DNA from: a bacterium
GTDB lineage: Bacteria > Actinomycetota > Acidimicrobiia > Spongiisociales > JAHEDJ01
DNA: 58,230 bases
Direction: 5' to 3'
Assembly: GCA_024641325.1 (NCBI GenBank)
Contig: JAHEDJ010000010.1
Location: forward strand, 1 to 58,230
The notes beneath the pieces were generated by a model. The model ran no database searches. It was not told the origin of the DNA and saw nothing but the letters and a program-made list of their open reading frames with translations. A program made the translations under genes and the position numbers. Shown piece after piece: positions 1-8,837 of this stretch (its first letter is position 1; each line of letters opens with the position of its first letter).

Positions 1-176
1 TTGGACTTCCACGGCTTGGGATGGATTGACTCTGGTTCGGTGGATGTGGCAGTTACGCTCGGGAGATCAGACTCCCCATCCGGGCTGGGCGGATAGGGAG
101 TCTCTCGCGTGCAAGGCCAGCAGGAGGCCTCATCCAACGGCGAGAACCGAGAGGAGCAAGTTGGTAGGTTGGAATA

Positions 177-3100
177 GTGGACTTCCGGATTCTGGGCCCG
201 CTCGAGGTCGTCGACCGTGGGGTGCCGCTGTCCATGGGCGGACGCCGCCAGCGCACGGTGCTTGCCGTGCTGCTCGTCAACGCCAACAGCATCGTTTCGA
301 CCGACCGTCTGGTCGACGAGGTATGGGGCGACCATCCGCCCGAAACGGCCCGACGTTCCTTGCAGGCATACGTGTCACGCCTGCGTGGCCTCCTCGGCGG
401 CGACGGCATCACCGCGGTTGAGCCCGGGTATCGGCTCCGACTCGATCCGGCAGATGCCGACTGGGAGAGGTTCGAACAGAGCGTCACGAAGGCTCGTGCC
501 TTAATGGACACCGATTCCGCCCGCGCAGCGGCGTTGCTTCGCGACGCGCTGGCGATGTGGAGAGGCTCTCCCTTCGCCGATCTCTCCGACGAGCGAAGTC
601 TGCAACCGGCGATTGCGCGCCTCGAGGCGCAGCGCCTGGCCGCCGTCGAGGAATGGATCGAGGCCGAGCTGGCAACAGGTCGGCACGGCCCACTCGTCGG
701 GGAGATCGAGTCGCTCGTAGGTCGCTACCCGCTCCGTGAGCGCCTCCGTGGGCAGCTGATGCTTGCGCTTTACCGGTCGGGACGGCAGTCCGAGGCACTG
801 CGGAGCTACCAGGAGGCCCGCCATTATCTCGTGGAGGAACTCGGTGTCGAGCCGTCGCCGGAACTGCAGTGGCTCGAAGAACGAATGCTCGCCCAGGATC
901 CGGCTCTAGGAATCGACGTTGCTATCCCGCGTCAGAGTGTTGAATCCGGCGCAAACCCCTACAAGGGATTGCAGGCGTTCGGCGAAGGTGATGCTGGAGA
1001 CTTCCACGGGCGGGAGCAACTCGTGAAGCACCTTGTCGAGCGGATCGAGAGTGAGCGATTCCTGGGGGTCATCGGAGCATCAGGATGCGGCAAATCCAGT
1101 GTCGTCAGGGCGGGGCTGGTCCCGGCCCTTCGAGCGGGATCGATCACAGGTTCGCAGGCATGGTGTATCGCCACGATGGTTCCGGGGCCTCACCCCTTCG
1201 AAGAACTGGAGGCCGCTCTCCTTCATGCATGTGGAGGGAGTCTCGAGTCGTTGAGTGAGCAGTTCCGGGGCGACAACCTCGACCTGTTGAGGGCGATTCT
1301 GCGCATCGGACCCGATCACGACGTGTTGCTCGTGATCGATCAGTTTGAAGAGCTGTTTCTCCTCGGTGAGTCCGAGGATGAGCGGCAACGGTTTATCCGC
1401 AATCTGTCGGAGGCTCTCGAGGATCCGCACAGCCGCCTTCGAATCGTGGTGACCCTCCGGGCCGACTTTTACGACCTCCCCCTTTCCTACCCGGAGCCGG
1501 CCGGCTGGATCGGGGGTCACCAGGTGACCGTTCCTCCACTGACTCCTGCCGAGCTCGAACGCGCTGCCGTGTTGCCGGCAACCCACGCCGGTGTCGAGTT
1601 CGAACTCGACCTGGCCGCAGAGCTGGTGGCGGATGTAGCTGGGAACCCGGGCGCCCTGCCGTTGTTCCAGTACACACTGACCGAGTTGTACGAGCGGAGA
1701 GGCAGTCGGGCGCTCACCCTCGATGCCTACCGGGAGTTCGGCGGGCTCAGCGGGGCGCTCAAAGCACGGGCCGAGCAACTCTTCGATTCCTTGACCGACG
1801 AGGAACAGACAATCGCCCGGCAGGTGTTCCTTAGGCTCGTGACACTGGGTGATGGGTCCGACGACACGCGGCGCCGCGTCGCCGTGGGTGATCTGGCCGA
1901 TCTCGACCGGGGCACAGGGGATCGGCTGGCGGCCGTTCTCGAGCGTTTCGGTGCCCACCGGTTGCTGTCGTTCGATCGTAATCCTGCAACGGGGGAGTCG
2001 ACCCTCGAGCTTGCTCACGAAGCGCTGCTGTCGGGCTGGCCGCGGCTGGCCGCTTGGGTCGACGCAAGCCGGGAAGGGCTCCGTCTCCACCGGGGGCTCT
2101 CCGCCGGCGCGACCGAGTGGCAGATTGCCGACCGCCATCCCGACTATCTGCTGGCCGGGGCCCGACTGTCTCTCTTCCGGGAGTGGAGGGCGGAGACCGA
2201 TCTTCGTCTCACCCAGCTCGAACAGGAGTACCTGGACGCCGGTATCGCCCGGCAGGAGGGGGAACTGGCTTTTGAAGCGGCTCGGCGTGACCGCGAGGCC
2301 CTACTGGAGCGCAGATCGGTTTCTCGCCTCCGCAGGCTCGTCGCCGGTCTGGCGATCGCCGTCATCGTTGCGGCCGGTCTCACCACCTACGCCGTGAACC
2401 GCGCTCGAGATGCCGATCGGTCGGCTGCCGAAGCAAACCTCTACGCAGCGCGAGTGAGCGCGGCCGAACTGACGGCATCATCGGTGGCCAACCTGACCAG
2501 GGACGGACAGTTGAGCCTGCTCCTGGCGCTTCACGCGGTCAACATCATGCATATCCTCGACGAGCCGGTTCCGAGAGACACCGTTGCTGCCGTGCACTGG
2601 GCGGTGCAGGCAAGCCACATTGCCTATCCGGGCGACCTGGTCCGGGTGGCGACCGCCGACGGTCCCAACGGTCCGCGTGGTCTCTTCGAGATGCCGGTCG
2701 ATGATCTCGTCGCCGTGGCGTTGACCGGTGTTGCACGTGACCTAACGGAGCAAGAGTGCGCGCAGTTCATCCGGACCGGCGAATGCGATCCGCTGCCCAC
2801 CGAACTCGCCGGATTGCGGATGCACGGGGAATTCGACCCGCCCCTCGATGCCGAGCGCCCCCTCGCCGGCACCCGAATTCTGATGGTTGGAGCTTTCACG
2901 GGAGCTGAGGCCGAGGGGTACAGGGCGGAGTTGAAGCGCTTCAAGGACCTGACGGGCATTTCGGTCTTCTACCTCGGATTGGACGATTTCGAGTCACGAG
3001 TTGAGGATCTGGTTGCATTGGCGTTGGCTCCCTCGATCGTGCTGGCACCACAACCGGGCTACGTCCGTGACCTCGCCCAAAAGGGTCTGGTGATCGATCT

Positions 3101-4091
3101 ATCTGGGTATCTCGACTCCGTCGCTCTCTCCGACGCATACAGCCCCTACCTCATCGACTTGATGACCGCCAACGATCCTCAGACCGGGGCCACTGATCTA
3201 TTGGGAGTCCCGTTCCGACTGAACGTCAAGAGCGCTATCTGGTACCCGGTGCCGGAATTCGAGGAGGCCGGTTTCGGGGCTCCGGCAACCTGGGAACAAC
3301 TTCTGGCGATGAGCGACGACATGGTCGCCCGGGGTATGACTCCCTGGTGCTGGGGTGAGGAAGCCGACGTGGCCGATGGCTGGCCCGCCACCGACTGGAT
3401 CGAAGACCTTGTCCTGCACGAGTTCGGAGTGGACGTTTACGATCGCTGGGTAGCGAGTGACCTGCCGTTCCAGTCAGACGAGATACGCTCTGCCTTCGAA
3501 CGCCTGGGCCAGATCGTGTTCCACGATGGATACCTTGCCGGTGGGCTGCCGAGGGCTCTGTCTGCACCCTACTGGTTGGCCCAGGAGCCGATGTTCGGCG
3601 ATCCACCCAAATGCTGGTTGTACCACCAGGCCTCCTTCGCAACCGTGTGGATGCCGAAGGGAGTGGTCGGCGGACTCGACACGCTCACGTTCCCTTTCCC
3701 CGCCGTCGGCGCGGGAAGCTCGGCTCCCCTGCTCGGTGGCGGGGAGTTCGCAGCGGCCGCCGTTGATCTGCCGGAGGTACGTGAGCTGATGCGATACCTG
3801 ACCCGGCCGGACTTCGGAATCGAATGGGTGAGGGCAGGAGTTGGGTTCCTATCCGCCAACAGGTCCTTCGATGCAACGGTCTACGACGAGCTGTCCAAGG
3901 GCTTCGCCGCTCAGATTTCCGCCGCACTGGAGACCGACACCTTGCGATTCGACGGATCGGACCTCATGGAGAGAAATGGCAGCTGGTTTTGGACGGGCAT
4001 GATGGACTACCTCGAACAGGGACCCGACAGTCTCGACGAGGTCTTGACCAACCTCGACGATCCTGAGTGGCGCGAGAACAACGGGCTATGA
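177..4091 (+). CDS. SARP/BTAD regulator - STAND ATPase - TM - extracellular solute-binding fusion protein
   Basis: A 1304-residue protein with a GTG start. Residues 1-90 look like an OmpR/SARP winged helix (FRILGPLEV start) and 95-240 like the BTAD helical domain, ending in ELGVEPSPEL. Residues 258-700 are an nSTAND1-type NTPase: NPYKGLQAF entry motif, Walker A GASGCGKSS at about 300-308, Walker B VLLVIDQFEE at about 383-392. One membrane segment lies at about 721-740. The motif LTEQECAQF near 856 is the kind seen at the end of WD40-type STAND proteins, but no WD40 repeats are present. Residues 900-1304 instead resemble a family 1 extracellular solute-binding protein (GVPFRLN, ATWEQLLA, WCWGEEADV). 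Predicted topology puts the DNA-binding and ATPase parts inside and the ligand-binding part outside. I infer a membrane-bound one-component sensor, possibly for a sugar. Domain assignment is firm; ligand and targets are unknown. Confidence 0.85.
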   Translation: MDFRILGPLEVVDRGVPLSMGGRRQRTVLAVLLVNANSIVSTDRLVDEVWGDHPPETARRSLQAYVSRLRGLLGGDGITAVEPGYRLRLDPADADWERFEQSVTKARALMDTDSARAAALLRDALAMWRGSPFADLSDERSLQPAIARLEAQRLAAVEEWIEAELATGRHGPLVGEIESLVGRYPLRERLRGQLMLALYRSGRQSEALRSYQEARHYLVEELGVEPSPELQWLEERMLAQDPALGIDVAIPRQSVESGANPYKGLQAFGEGDAGDFHGREQLVKHLVERIESERFLGVIGASGCGKSSVVRAGLVPALRAGSITGSQAWCIATMVPGPHPFEELEAALLHACGGSLESLSEQFRGDNLDLLRAILRIGPDHDVLLVIDQFEELFLLGESEDERQRFIRNLSEALEDPHSRLRIVVTLRADFYDLPLSYPEPAGWIGGHQVTVPPLTPAELERAAVLPATHAGVEFELDLAAELVADVAGNPGALPLFQYTLTELYERRGSRALTLDAYREFGGLSGALKARAEQLFDSLTDEEQTIARQVFLRLVTLGDGSDDTRRRVAVGDLADLDRGTGDRLAAVLERFGAHRLLSFDRNPATGESTLELAHEALLSGWPRLAAWVDASREGLRLHRGLSAGATEWQIADRHPDYLLAGARLSLFREWRAETDLRLTQLEQEYLDAGIARQEGELAFEAARRDREALLERRSVSRLRRLVAGLAIAVIVAAGLTTYAVNRARDADRSAAEANLYAARVSAAELTASSVANLTRDGQLSLLLALHAVNIMHILDEPVPRDTVAAVHWAVQASHIAYPGDLVRVATADGPNGPRGLFEMPVDDLVAVALTGVARDLTEQECAQFIRTGECDPLPTELAGLRMHGEFDPPLDAERPLAGTRILMVGAFTGAEAEGYRAELKRFKDLTGISVFYLGLDDFESRVEDLVALALAPSIVLAPQPGYVRDLAQKGLVIDLSGYLDSVALSDAYSPYLIDLMTANDPQTGATDLLGVPFRLNVKSAIWYPVPEFEEAGFGAPATWEQLLAMSDDMVARGMTPWCWGEEADVADGWPATDWIEDLVLHEFGVDVYDRWVASDLPFQSDEIRSAFERLGQIVFHDGYLAGGLPRALSAPYWLAQEPMFGDPPKCWLYHQASFATVWMPKGVVGGLDTLTFPFPAVGAGSSAPLLGGGEFAAAAVDLPEVRELMRYLTRPDFGIEWVRAGVGFLSANRSFDATVYDELSKGFAAQISAALETDTLRFDGSDLMERNGSWFWTGMMDYLEQGPDSLDEVLTNLDDPEWRENNGL

Positions 4092-4128
4092 CACAGAAGC
4101 CCCGGGATTGCTCCCAGGGCTTCTGTGT
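4091..4128. terminator. Bidirectional hairpin terminator
   Basis: A perfect 12-bp stem, ACACAGAAGCCC (4091-4102) with GGGCTTCTGTGT (4117-4128), begins at the stop codon of the large regulator and sits between two convergent genes. It has no T-run of note, so its strength is uncertain. Confidence 0.65.
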
Positions 4129-4137
4129 GGGCCGTAG

Positions 4138-4620
4138 TCACCTCCCCAGCGCTTCTCGTGGAATCAATCCCTGGTTGACTAGCTTCTTGAGCGCCACGCC
4201 GCTCCAGTCCACTGCCTCCGTTGGGATCTGGCCCGTGTTGGCAAGCTCGATCGTCAGCAGCTCATCGGGGCTGAACAGCGGCGCGACCGGTGAGACGGCA
4301 GGTTCGAGCGCCTCGGCAGGAACAAGACCCTGCTCGACCATGCGTTCGGTCTTGAGGAGCTGCCAGTCGACGGCGGCCGCCGGGAGGTACCCCTGGTTCG
4401 CCAGGTCGGCGATGATCTGCTGCTCGCTCCGGTAGTCAGTGGCCGCTTCCCCCGCCGTTGTCGTCTCTTCGCCGCCGGTGACGAACAGGACGACAACTGC
4501 GGCGACGGCGGCAAGTGCGATGATCGCCAGCCCCCAGACCATTGCTCCGATCCTCCTCGGCGGGGAACTCACCTCGGGTGCCGGCCGCTCGAGGACCTTT
4601 TCCTTCTCGATAACCGCCAT
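4138..4620 (-). CDS. Small membrane-anchored protein with a tandem-duplicated C-terminal motif
   Basis: 160 residues. The ATG at 4620 is preceded by AGGAGGT at good spacing, so the upstream extension to 4665 is rejected. A cytoplasmic N-terminus of about 25 residues precedes one hydrophobic segment (about 26-47). The outer part holds two copies of a roughly 37-residue unit: DLANQGYLPAAAVDW...MVEQGLVPAEAL and ELANTGQIPTEAVDW...LVNQGLIPREAL. Each unit ends in a G-L-[VI]-P-x-E-A-L motif somewhat like short SHOCT-type helices. I do not recognise the family. It converges on the large regulator and shares the terminator hairpin. Function unknown. Confidence 0.7.
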   Translation of the reverse strand: MAVIEKEKVLERPAPEVSSPPRRIGAMVWGLAIIALAAVAAVVVLFVTGGEETTTAGEAATDYRSEQQIIADLANQGYLPAAAVDWQLLKTERMVEQGLVPAEALEPAVSPVAPLFSPDELLTIELANTGQIPTEAVDWSGVALKKLVNQGLIPREALGR

Positions 4621-4645
4621 GTCGATACCTCCTGCGTGCGGTCTG

Positions 4646-5056
4646 TCAATAGTTCGAGCATGCACCTGAGGTGTTGCAGGATGTCAGTTGGGGAGTTGCA
4701 GGAGCGTTGCAGAGACTGTGAGCAGCAGCCTTGGCAATCGCCACTGCATCAGCCCGATCGGTCTTGCTGTCATGCCCCGTCGAGTAAACCCGCACCCTGG
4801 TCGCTAGCTTCGCCGGCACGTCTGTCACGGTCTTGCCGGCTGCTACAAGTCGCTGAGCGACACTGCGCCCGATCCCGTTTGCGCCCTCAACCGCCCATAC
4901 CCGGTCGGTGAACTCTGCCACCGCGTCCAACATGGCGACCATGCCTTGGGCTGTGTTCTCGAACCGCTGCTGCAACTCCAGCGTCTCGTCCCGGCTCAAC
5001 ACCGCGATCGTGTTCGATGCCTTATGCGGATCGAGACCAATAATCATCTCGGTCAT
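4646..5056 (-). pseudogene. IS110-family transposase, truncated N-terminal DEDD fragment
   Basis: Reads MTEMIIGLDPHKASNTIAV from an ATG at 5056 with GAGGAGAA upstream. The IS110 RuvC-like DEDD residues are visible at about D9, E57, D100 and D103 (SKTDRADA). After AKAAA, near residue 112, the sequence leaves the family and stops at residue 136, whereas full IS110 transposases are about 330-400 residues and carry a C-terminal Tnp_IS116/IS110 domain. It is therefore a dead remnant. The next 365 bases (5057-5421) carry no gene and may be the rest of the decayed element. Confidence 0.8.
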
Positions 5057-5421
5057 TGCCTTCTCCTCGTCCTCGGCTCCGTTCTGACGTAGACGCGACG
5101 GGTAATGCCTCTTCGAGCTGAGCAAACCTCTCTTCAGCCACACCCCATCCGAGGCCCAGGCCGCCAGCCATTCAACAGCCACAAACCGAAACCAGGTTGG
5201 GCAGCCGGTTCACGAGCGAGCCATCCAGGACCCCAACCCAGAGACTGTCTCAGCCCCCGAATCACGTCCAGTTCTAACAAGAGGCCGGCTGTCAAGCCGT
5301 GACGGTGGCGGCACCGCTTGGCGTCGTTATGCGCTGCACTGGCTTCTTCCTGATAGCGGTAGGGCGAGCGCCGTGTGCCGGTTCGGGCGGATCTGAATGG
5401 GCGACCCGCACCGGTCATGGT
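5057..5421. other. Gene-free stretch beside the IS110 remnant
   Basis: No coding region with convincing protein character is seen on either strand. It lies between the transposase start and a small membrane-protein ORF and is probably the non-coding end of the decayed insertion. No clear element ends or target duplication were found. Confidence 0.4.
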
Positions 5422-5550
5422 TCAGTGTGGGTGATCGTCGTGTGATAGCTCGTTCATCGCCATACCGAGTTTCTTGGCGCGGCGCAGGCTGAAAACGATT
5501 GCGACGATGAGTATCGCGACGATGATGGTGAGCGATAGGTAGGTGTTCAT
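5422..5550 (-). CDS. Small single-pass membrane protein (42 aa)
   Basis: A 42-codon ORF starting MNTYLSLTIIVAILIVAIVF, followed by the basic SLRRAKKLG and an acidic/His-rich tail. This is a textbook single membrane segment with positive-inside residues. It was found by reading the strand opposite the broken PadR gene; its ATG overlaps the region where the PadR start should be. No good ribosome-binding site is visible, so expression is uncertain, but the hydrophobic pattern is unlikely by chance. Function unknown. Confidence 0.45.
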   Translation of the reverse strand: MNTYLSLTIIVAILIVAIVFSLRRAKKLGMAMNELSHDDHPH

Positions 5551-5557
5551 GTGGTAG

Positions 5558-5875
5558 GTTCTGGCGATCCTCGCCGAGGGGGAGAGCTACGGCTACGCCA
5601 TCCTCAAACAGGTCCGTGGCCTGTCCGACGGGGATCTGGAATGGAAGGACGGGATGCTCTACCCGCTGCTCCACCGCCTGCACAGGCTGGGTTATGTCAC
5701 CACCGAATGGCGCACCCCGGCCGCAGGGCGCCGCCGCCGCTACTACGCGATCACCGACGACGGGTTGGAGGCCCTCGCCGAACACCGACGGCAGTGGTTG
5801 ACCGTTGCCCGGGCGCTCGGCGATGTCTGGGGGGGCTTCGGCGGCCGGCTGGAAGCATCGAGTGCGAACCCGTGA
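5558..5875 (+). pseudogene. PadR-family transcriptional regulator, missing its start
   Basis: The frame reads LAILAEGESYGYAILKQVRG followed by WKDGMLYPLLHRLHRLGYV and YYAITDDGLEAL, the PadR winged helix and wing. Directly upstream in frame is a TAG (5555-5557), and no ATG, GTG or TTG occurs before the internal ATG at 5654, so the first 10 or so residues are lost. It ends in a 4-nt GTGA overlap with the downstream membrane protein, the usual PadR-target pairing. The loss is next to an IS110 remnant, suggesting damage by insertion or deletion; a CTG start cannot be excluded. Confidence 0.7.
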
Positions 5876-7215
5876 ACGGAGTCGAGCCCCAGATCGCCGA
5901 ATGGCGCGCCTACCTGGACGCCGTTGGCACCGTCGACGGCGGAGGCATCGACGAACTCGAAGCCCACCTCCGGGACCAGATCGCCGATCTCTACGCCGCC
6001 GGACTCGCCGACGACGAGGCCTTCCTGGTAGCCGTCAAACGGATGGGCGATATCGACGCCCTCTCCCGCGAGTTCGCTCGCGAGCACAGCGGCCGCCTGT
6101 GGAAACAGCTCGTCCTCCGCTCCGAGGACCAGCCGGTCACAGCCAGGGGAGGCTGGCTCGAAGCCTTCTTGTTCGGGCTGGGCGCGGCCGTGGCCATCCA
6201 GGTGGCGCGGCTCATCGCCAACTTCCCCGACGAGGCTCCCATCTGGCTGGGTCGCAACCTTGGCCTGCTGGTGCTTCCGTTCCTCGGCGCCTACTTTGCC
6301 CGCCGGCGCCGGCTCGGCCTCCGACAGTGGGCTGTGGCCGCGGCCCCGTTCGTGGCATCCGCCCTTCTCGTCAACCTCTACCCCTACCGATCCGACTCGG
6401 GCACCGAGGTCCTCGTCGCTCTCCACCTGCCCGTCGTTCTCTGGTTCGCCGTTGCCTACCCCTACATGGGCGGTACGGTCAGGTCGCACGAGCGGCGCAT
6501 GCACTTCGTGCGCTTCACCGGGGAGTGGGTCATCTACTACACACTCATCGCCCTCGGTGGCGGTGTGCTGCTCTACCTCACCGAAGCCATCCTCCAGCCG
6601 ATCGGGCATGAACTCGTCAACCAGGTGTTCTCGTGGGTGCTCCCCTCGGGAGCGGTCGGGGCAGTGGTGATCGCCGCCTGGTTGGTCGAGTCGAAACAGC
6701 GGGTGGTCGAGAACATGGCGCCGGTGCTCACCATGCTGTTCACCCCGCTGTTCGCGCTGATGCTCGTTCTCGCCGCGGTCACCTACGCTGTGTCCGGGGT
6801 CGCCAGTGAGTTCGACCGCGAGCAGCTCGGAGTGTTCGACGCGCTGATGGTGGTCGTGCTGGGCCTCATTCTCTACGCCCTGTCGGCCCGGGAACCCTCG
6901 AAACCGGCCGGCCTGATGGACCGGGTCGAGCTGCTCGCCGTCGTGAGCGCCCTCGTGCTCGATGGCCTGGTGCTGGCGGCAATGATCGGCCGGATCGGCG
7001 ACCTCGGGTTTACACCCAACCGCGCTGCCGCCCTCGGCCTCAATCTCGTCCTCCTAGGCAATCTGGTCGGGACCGCCTGGCTCTCGGCCCGTTTCCTCGG
7101 GGGACGATCTGGCCGGGATCGTCTCGAACGGTGGCAGGCGTCGTACCTGCCCGTCCTCGCCCTGTGGGCGTCGACGGTCGTGGTCGTGCTCCCGCCGATC
7201 TTCGGCTTCGCCTGA
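5872..7215 (+). CDS. Multi-pass membrane protein with permease-prefix domain (PadR partner)
   Basis: 447 residues from a GTG that overlaps the PadR stop. Residues 1-80 (EPQIAEWRAYLDAV, ELEAHLRDQIADLYAAGL, AVKRMGDIDALSREFA) match the short helical prefix found ahead of membrane proteins regulated by PadR proteins (permease prefix domain 1 / HAAS-like). About nine to ten hydrophobic segments follow. A longer in-frame reading back to 5551 is only the out-of-frame shadow of padR. Substrate and role are unknown. If PadR is really dead, this gene has probably lost its repressor. Confidence 0.75.
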   Translation: MNGVEPQIAEWRAYLDAVGTVDGGGIDELEAHLRDQIADLYAAGLADDEAFLVAVKRMGDIDALSREFAREHSGRLWKQLVLRSEDQPVTARGGWLEAFLFGLGAAVAIQVARLIANFPDEAPIWLGRNLGLLVLPFLGAYFARRRRLGLRQWAVAAAPFVASALLVNLYPYRSDSGTEVLVALHLPVVLWFAVAYPYMGGTVRSHERRMHFVRFTGEWVIYYTLIALGGGVLLYLTEAILQPIGHELVNQVFSWVLPSGAVGAVVIAAWLVESKQRVVENMAPVLTMLFTPLFALMLVLAAVTYAVSGVASEFDREQLGVFDALMVVVLGLILYALSAREPSKPAGLMDRVELLAVVSALVLDGLVLAAMIGRIGDLGFTPNRAAALGLNLVLLGNLVGTAWLSARFLGGRSGRDRLERWQASYLPVLALWASTVVVVLPPIFGFA

Positions 7216-7323
7216 CCTTCCGGACTGACCTCCGCCGCCACTGCGACGGACAGGCAGGTCTGCGGCCCCATGGAGCCAACTCGCCGTAGTCAATACCGCC
7301 TAGCGACTCGCTCCGCCGGGCCC

Positions 7324-7536
7324 CTAGTGGGAGAGCGGGTGTGGCCAGTGCCAGCGGCGCGACGGACGGTTTCGACGGGTGTCGCGCCGCTCATGAAGCT
7401 TCGCCTCAATCCGCAGATCTGCTTGCTCGATGAACGGACGCTTGCCGGCATTCTCTGATCGGTTCCGGTCGGCTGGGTCGGAAATCTTCAGCCGGATCTC
7501 GCCCAATGCTCTTGCGCTCCTGTAGTCGGGCAACAT
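7324..7536 (-). CDS. Possible small basic protein (70 aa)
   Basis: ATG at 7536 follows a purine-rich GAAGGGGGGC. The peptide (MLPDYRSARALGEIRLKISD, later PFIEQADLRIEAKLHERRD) has a protein-like mix of charged and hydrophobic residues, then an Arg-rich tail. No family recognised. It may be a real small protein, a fragment of a larger decayed gene, or chance. Confidence 0.3.
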   Translation of the reverse strand: MLPDYRSARALGEIRLKISDPADRNRSENAGKRPFIEQADLRIEAKLHERRDTRRNRPSRRWHWPHPLSH

Positions 7537-7971
7537 CTCAGCCCCCCTTCTCGGCGCACCACGACGGCAGGGTCCACTCCGGTCGGAACATGATGAGGAC
7601 ATCGGTTCGGCCCATTCATCTGTCTGCCGTTTGTGGCTCTCGTGGAGGAGAACAGAAGGCTCTCAGCGATTTCTAATCACCTGCGACGACCCAGTGCACT
7701 CCTGCCTCGTGGTGCTCCTATCTGGCTGTAGTTTGCAGCACGCCGGTTGGAGAACGCTTGAAAGCCGCTTGGAGCTTCGACTCGGCTCTTCCGGGGTGTG
7801 ATCTTCGCCTCTGGAACACCGTCTGCAAGCGGGCACGCCGAGCGCAGACGCAAGGGGGAAGGTGAGGACGCATGCCCGGAGAGCGAGCCCAGAGTTTCGA
7901 ACTCAAGGTCGCGAGAGCGTGCGTGTACCGTAGTTGACTGGAGTGATCGAACGGACTCAGGAGGCATACGA
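7537..7971. other. Gene-free stretch upstream of the DinB gene
   Basis: I see no supported gene, RNA or clear repeat here. Long ORFs on both strands are Arg/Ser/Pro-rich and look like chance readings of GC-rich DNA. A possible -10 element (TACCGT) lies about 40 bases before the DinB start. Confidence 0.4.
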
Positions 7972-8481
7972 ATGGAAATGAGCGGACTCTTGATTGAGGC
8001 ATTCGGGCGTATTCCGGAGCTGGTCCATTTGGCGACCAACGGCCTCGCTACTGCTGGTCTGACCTACCGTCCCGAACCGGGCGCTAACTCGATTGCCTGG
8101 CTGGTGTGGCACCTGAGCCGCGTCCAGGACGATCACATTGCCGAGATTGCAGGTACGAATCAGCTGTGGGCAGATTCCTCCTGGGCTAACCGGACCGGCG
8201 TGAACCGAGGAGTAGCGGAGACGGGATACGGCGACAATCCGGCCGACGTGGCCGCGTTGGTTCCTACGTCGGTGGAGGCGCTCGTCGCCTATCACAACGC
8301 GGTGGCGGAGTTCACCACGCAGTACCTCGAGAGTGTCGATGCATCGGAACTCGATCGCATCATCGACCGCTCCTACGATCCACCGGTATCGGTGGGCGTA
8401 CGGCTGGTCAGCGTTTTCAGCGACAACATCCAGCATGCCGGCCAGGCCCGCTACCTCAGAGGCATGATCGAACGCTCATAG
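7972..8481 (+). CDS. DinB/DUF664-family protein
   Basis: 169 residues. ATG at 7972 is preceded by AGGAGG at 7959-7964, which rules out the longer frame from 7798. The sequence contains NSIAWLVWHLSRVQDDHIAEI and a C-terminal NIQHAGQARYLRGMI, the His-bearing helices of the four-helix DinB/YfiT fold that bind a divalent metal. In actinobacteria such proteins are often mycothiol-dependent transferases or isomerases acting on damaged or electrophilic compounds. It stands alone between two gene-poor stretches. Substrate cannot be told from sequence. Confidence 0.85.
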   Translation: MEMSGLLIEAFGRIPELVHLATNGLATAGLTYRPEPGANSIAWLVWHLSRVQDDHIAEIAGTNQLWADSSWANRTGVNRGVAETGYGDNPADVAALVPTSVEALVAYHNAVAEFTTQYLESVDASELDRIIDRSYDPPVSVGVRLVSVFSDNIQHAGQARYLRGMIERS

Positions 8482-8737
8482 ACGCGGTGACGAGGTCGGC
8501 TAGGGCGTTCACGATCCCCACTCGGGCGACGAGCATCCTCATAGCCGATTCGAACTCGGTGTTGGCGGCCCGGAGTCACAAATCGTTGGCCCGACGGAGT
8601 CGTCGAGCCGGTGTGACTCGACACGGATGAGCGCGATCGCAACCGACGCTGAGGCATGTCAAGTCGGGAGCGGGGCAGGGAATGAAACGAGCTCATCTCT
8701 ACCCGAGCGCGAGCCTTCCAATCTCTGCCATCGGTGG

Positions 8738-8767
8738 TTGCGATTCCGCTCTCACACCGTTTAGAGT
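8738..8767 (+). promoter_or_regulatory. Predicted sigma-70-type promoter of the opp-like operon
   Basis: TTGCGA (8738-8743), an 18-base spacer and TAGAGT (8762-8767) lie about 70 bases ahead of the lipoprotein start at 8838, inside a 356-base gene-free interval (8482-8837) that shows nothing else I can support. Confidence 0.4.
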
Positions 8768-8837
8768 TCGCTCGCGTTTCGCGCCGACCCACAAGAGGTG
8801 GCGCGTTTCGCTTAGTCAACAGTGGAGGAGAAAACCG

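Noticed and set aside
1080-2138. Long minus-strand ORF opposite the large regulator
   Set aside because: Lies wholly inside a gene with clear domains, and the product has no recognisable motifs; a shadow of GC-rich codon bias.
5743-6609. Minus-strand ORF opposite the permease-prefix protein
   Set aside because: Antisense shadow; the plus strand has strong helix and prefix-domain signals.
8451-8819. Minus-strand ORF between the DinB gene and the importer
   Set aside because: Arg/Ser-rich chance reading, overlapping the predicted importer promoter; no start signal.
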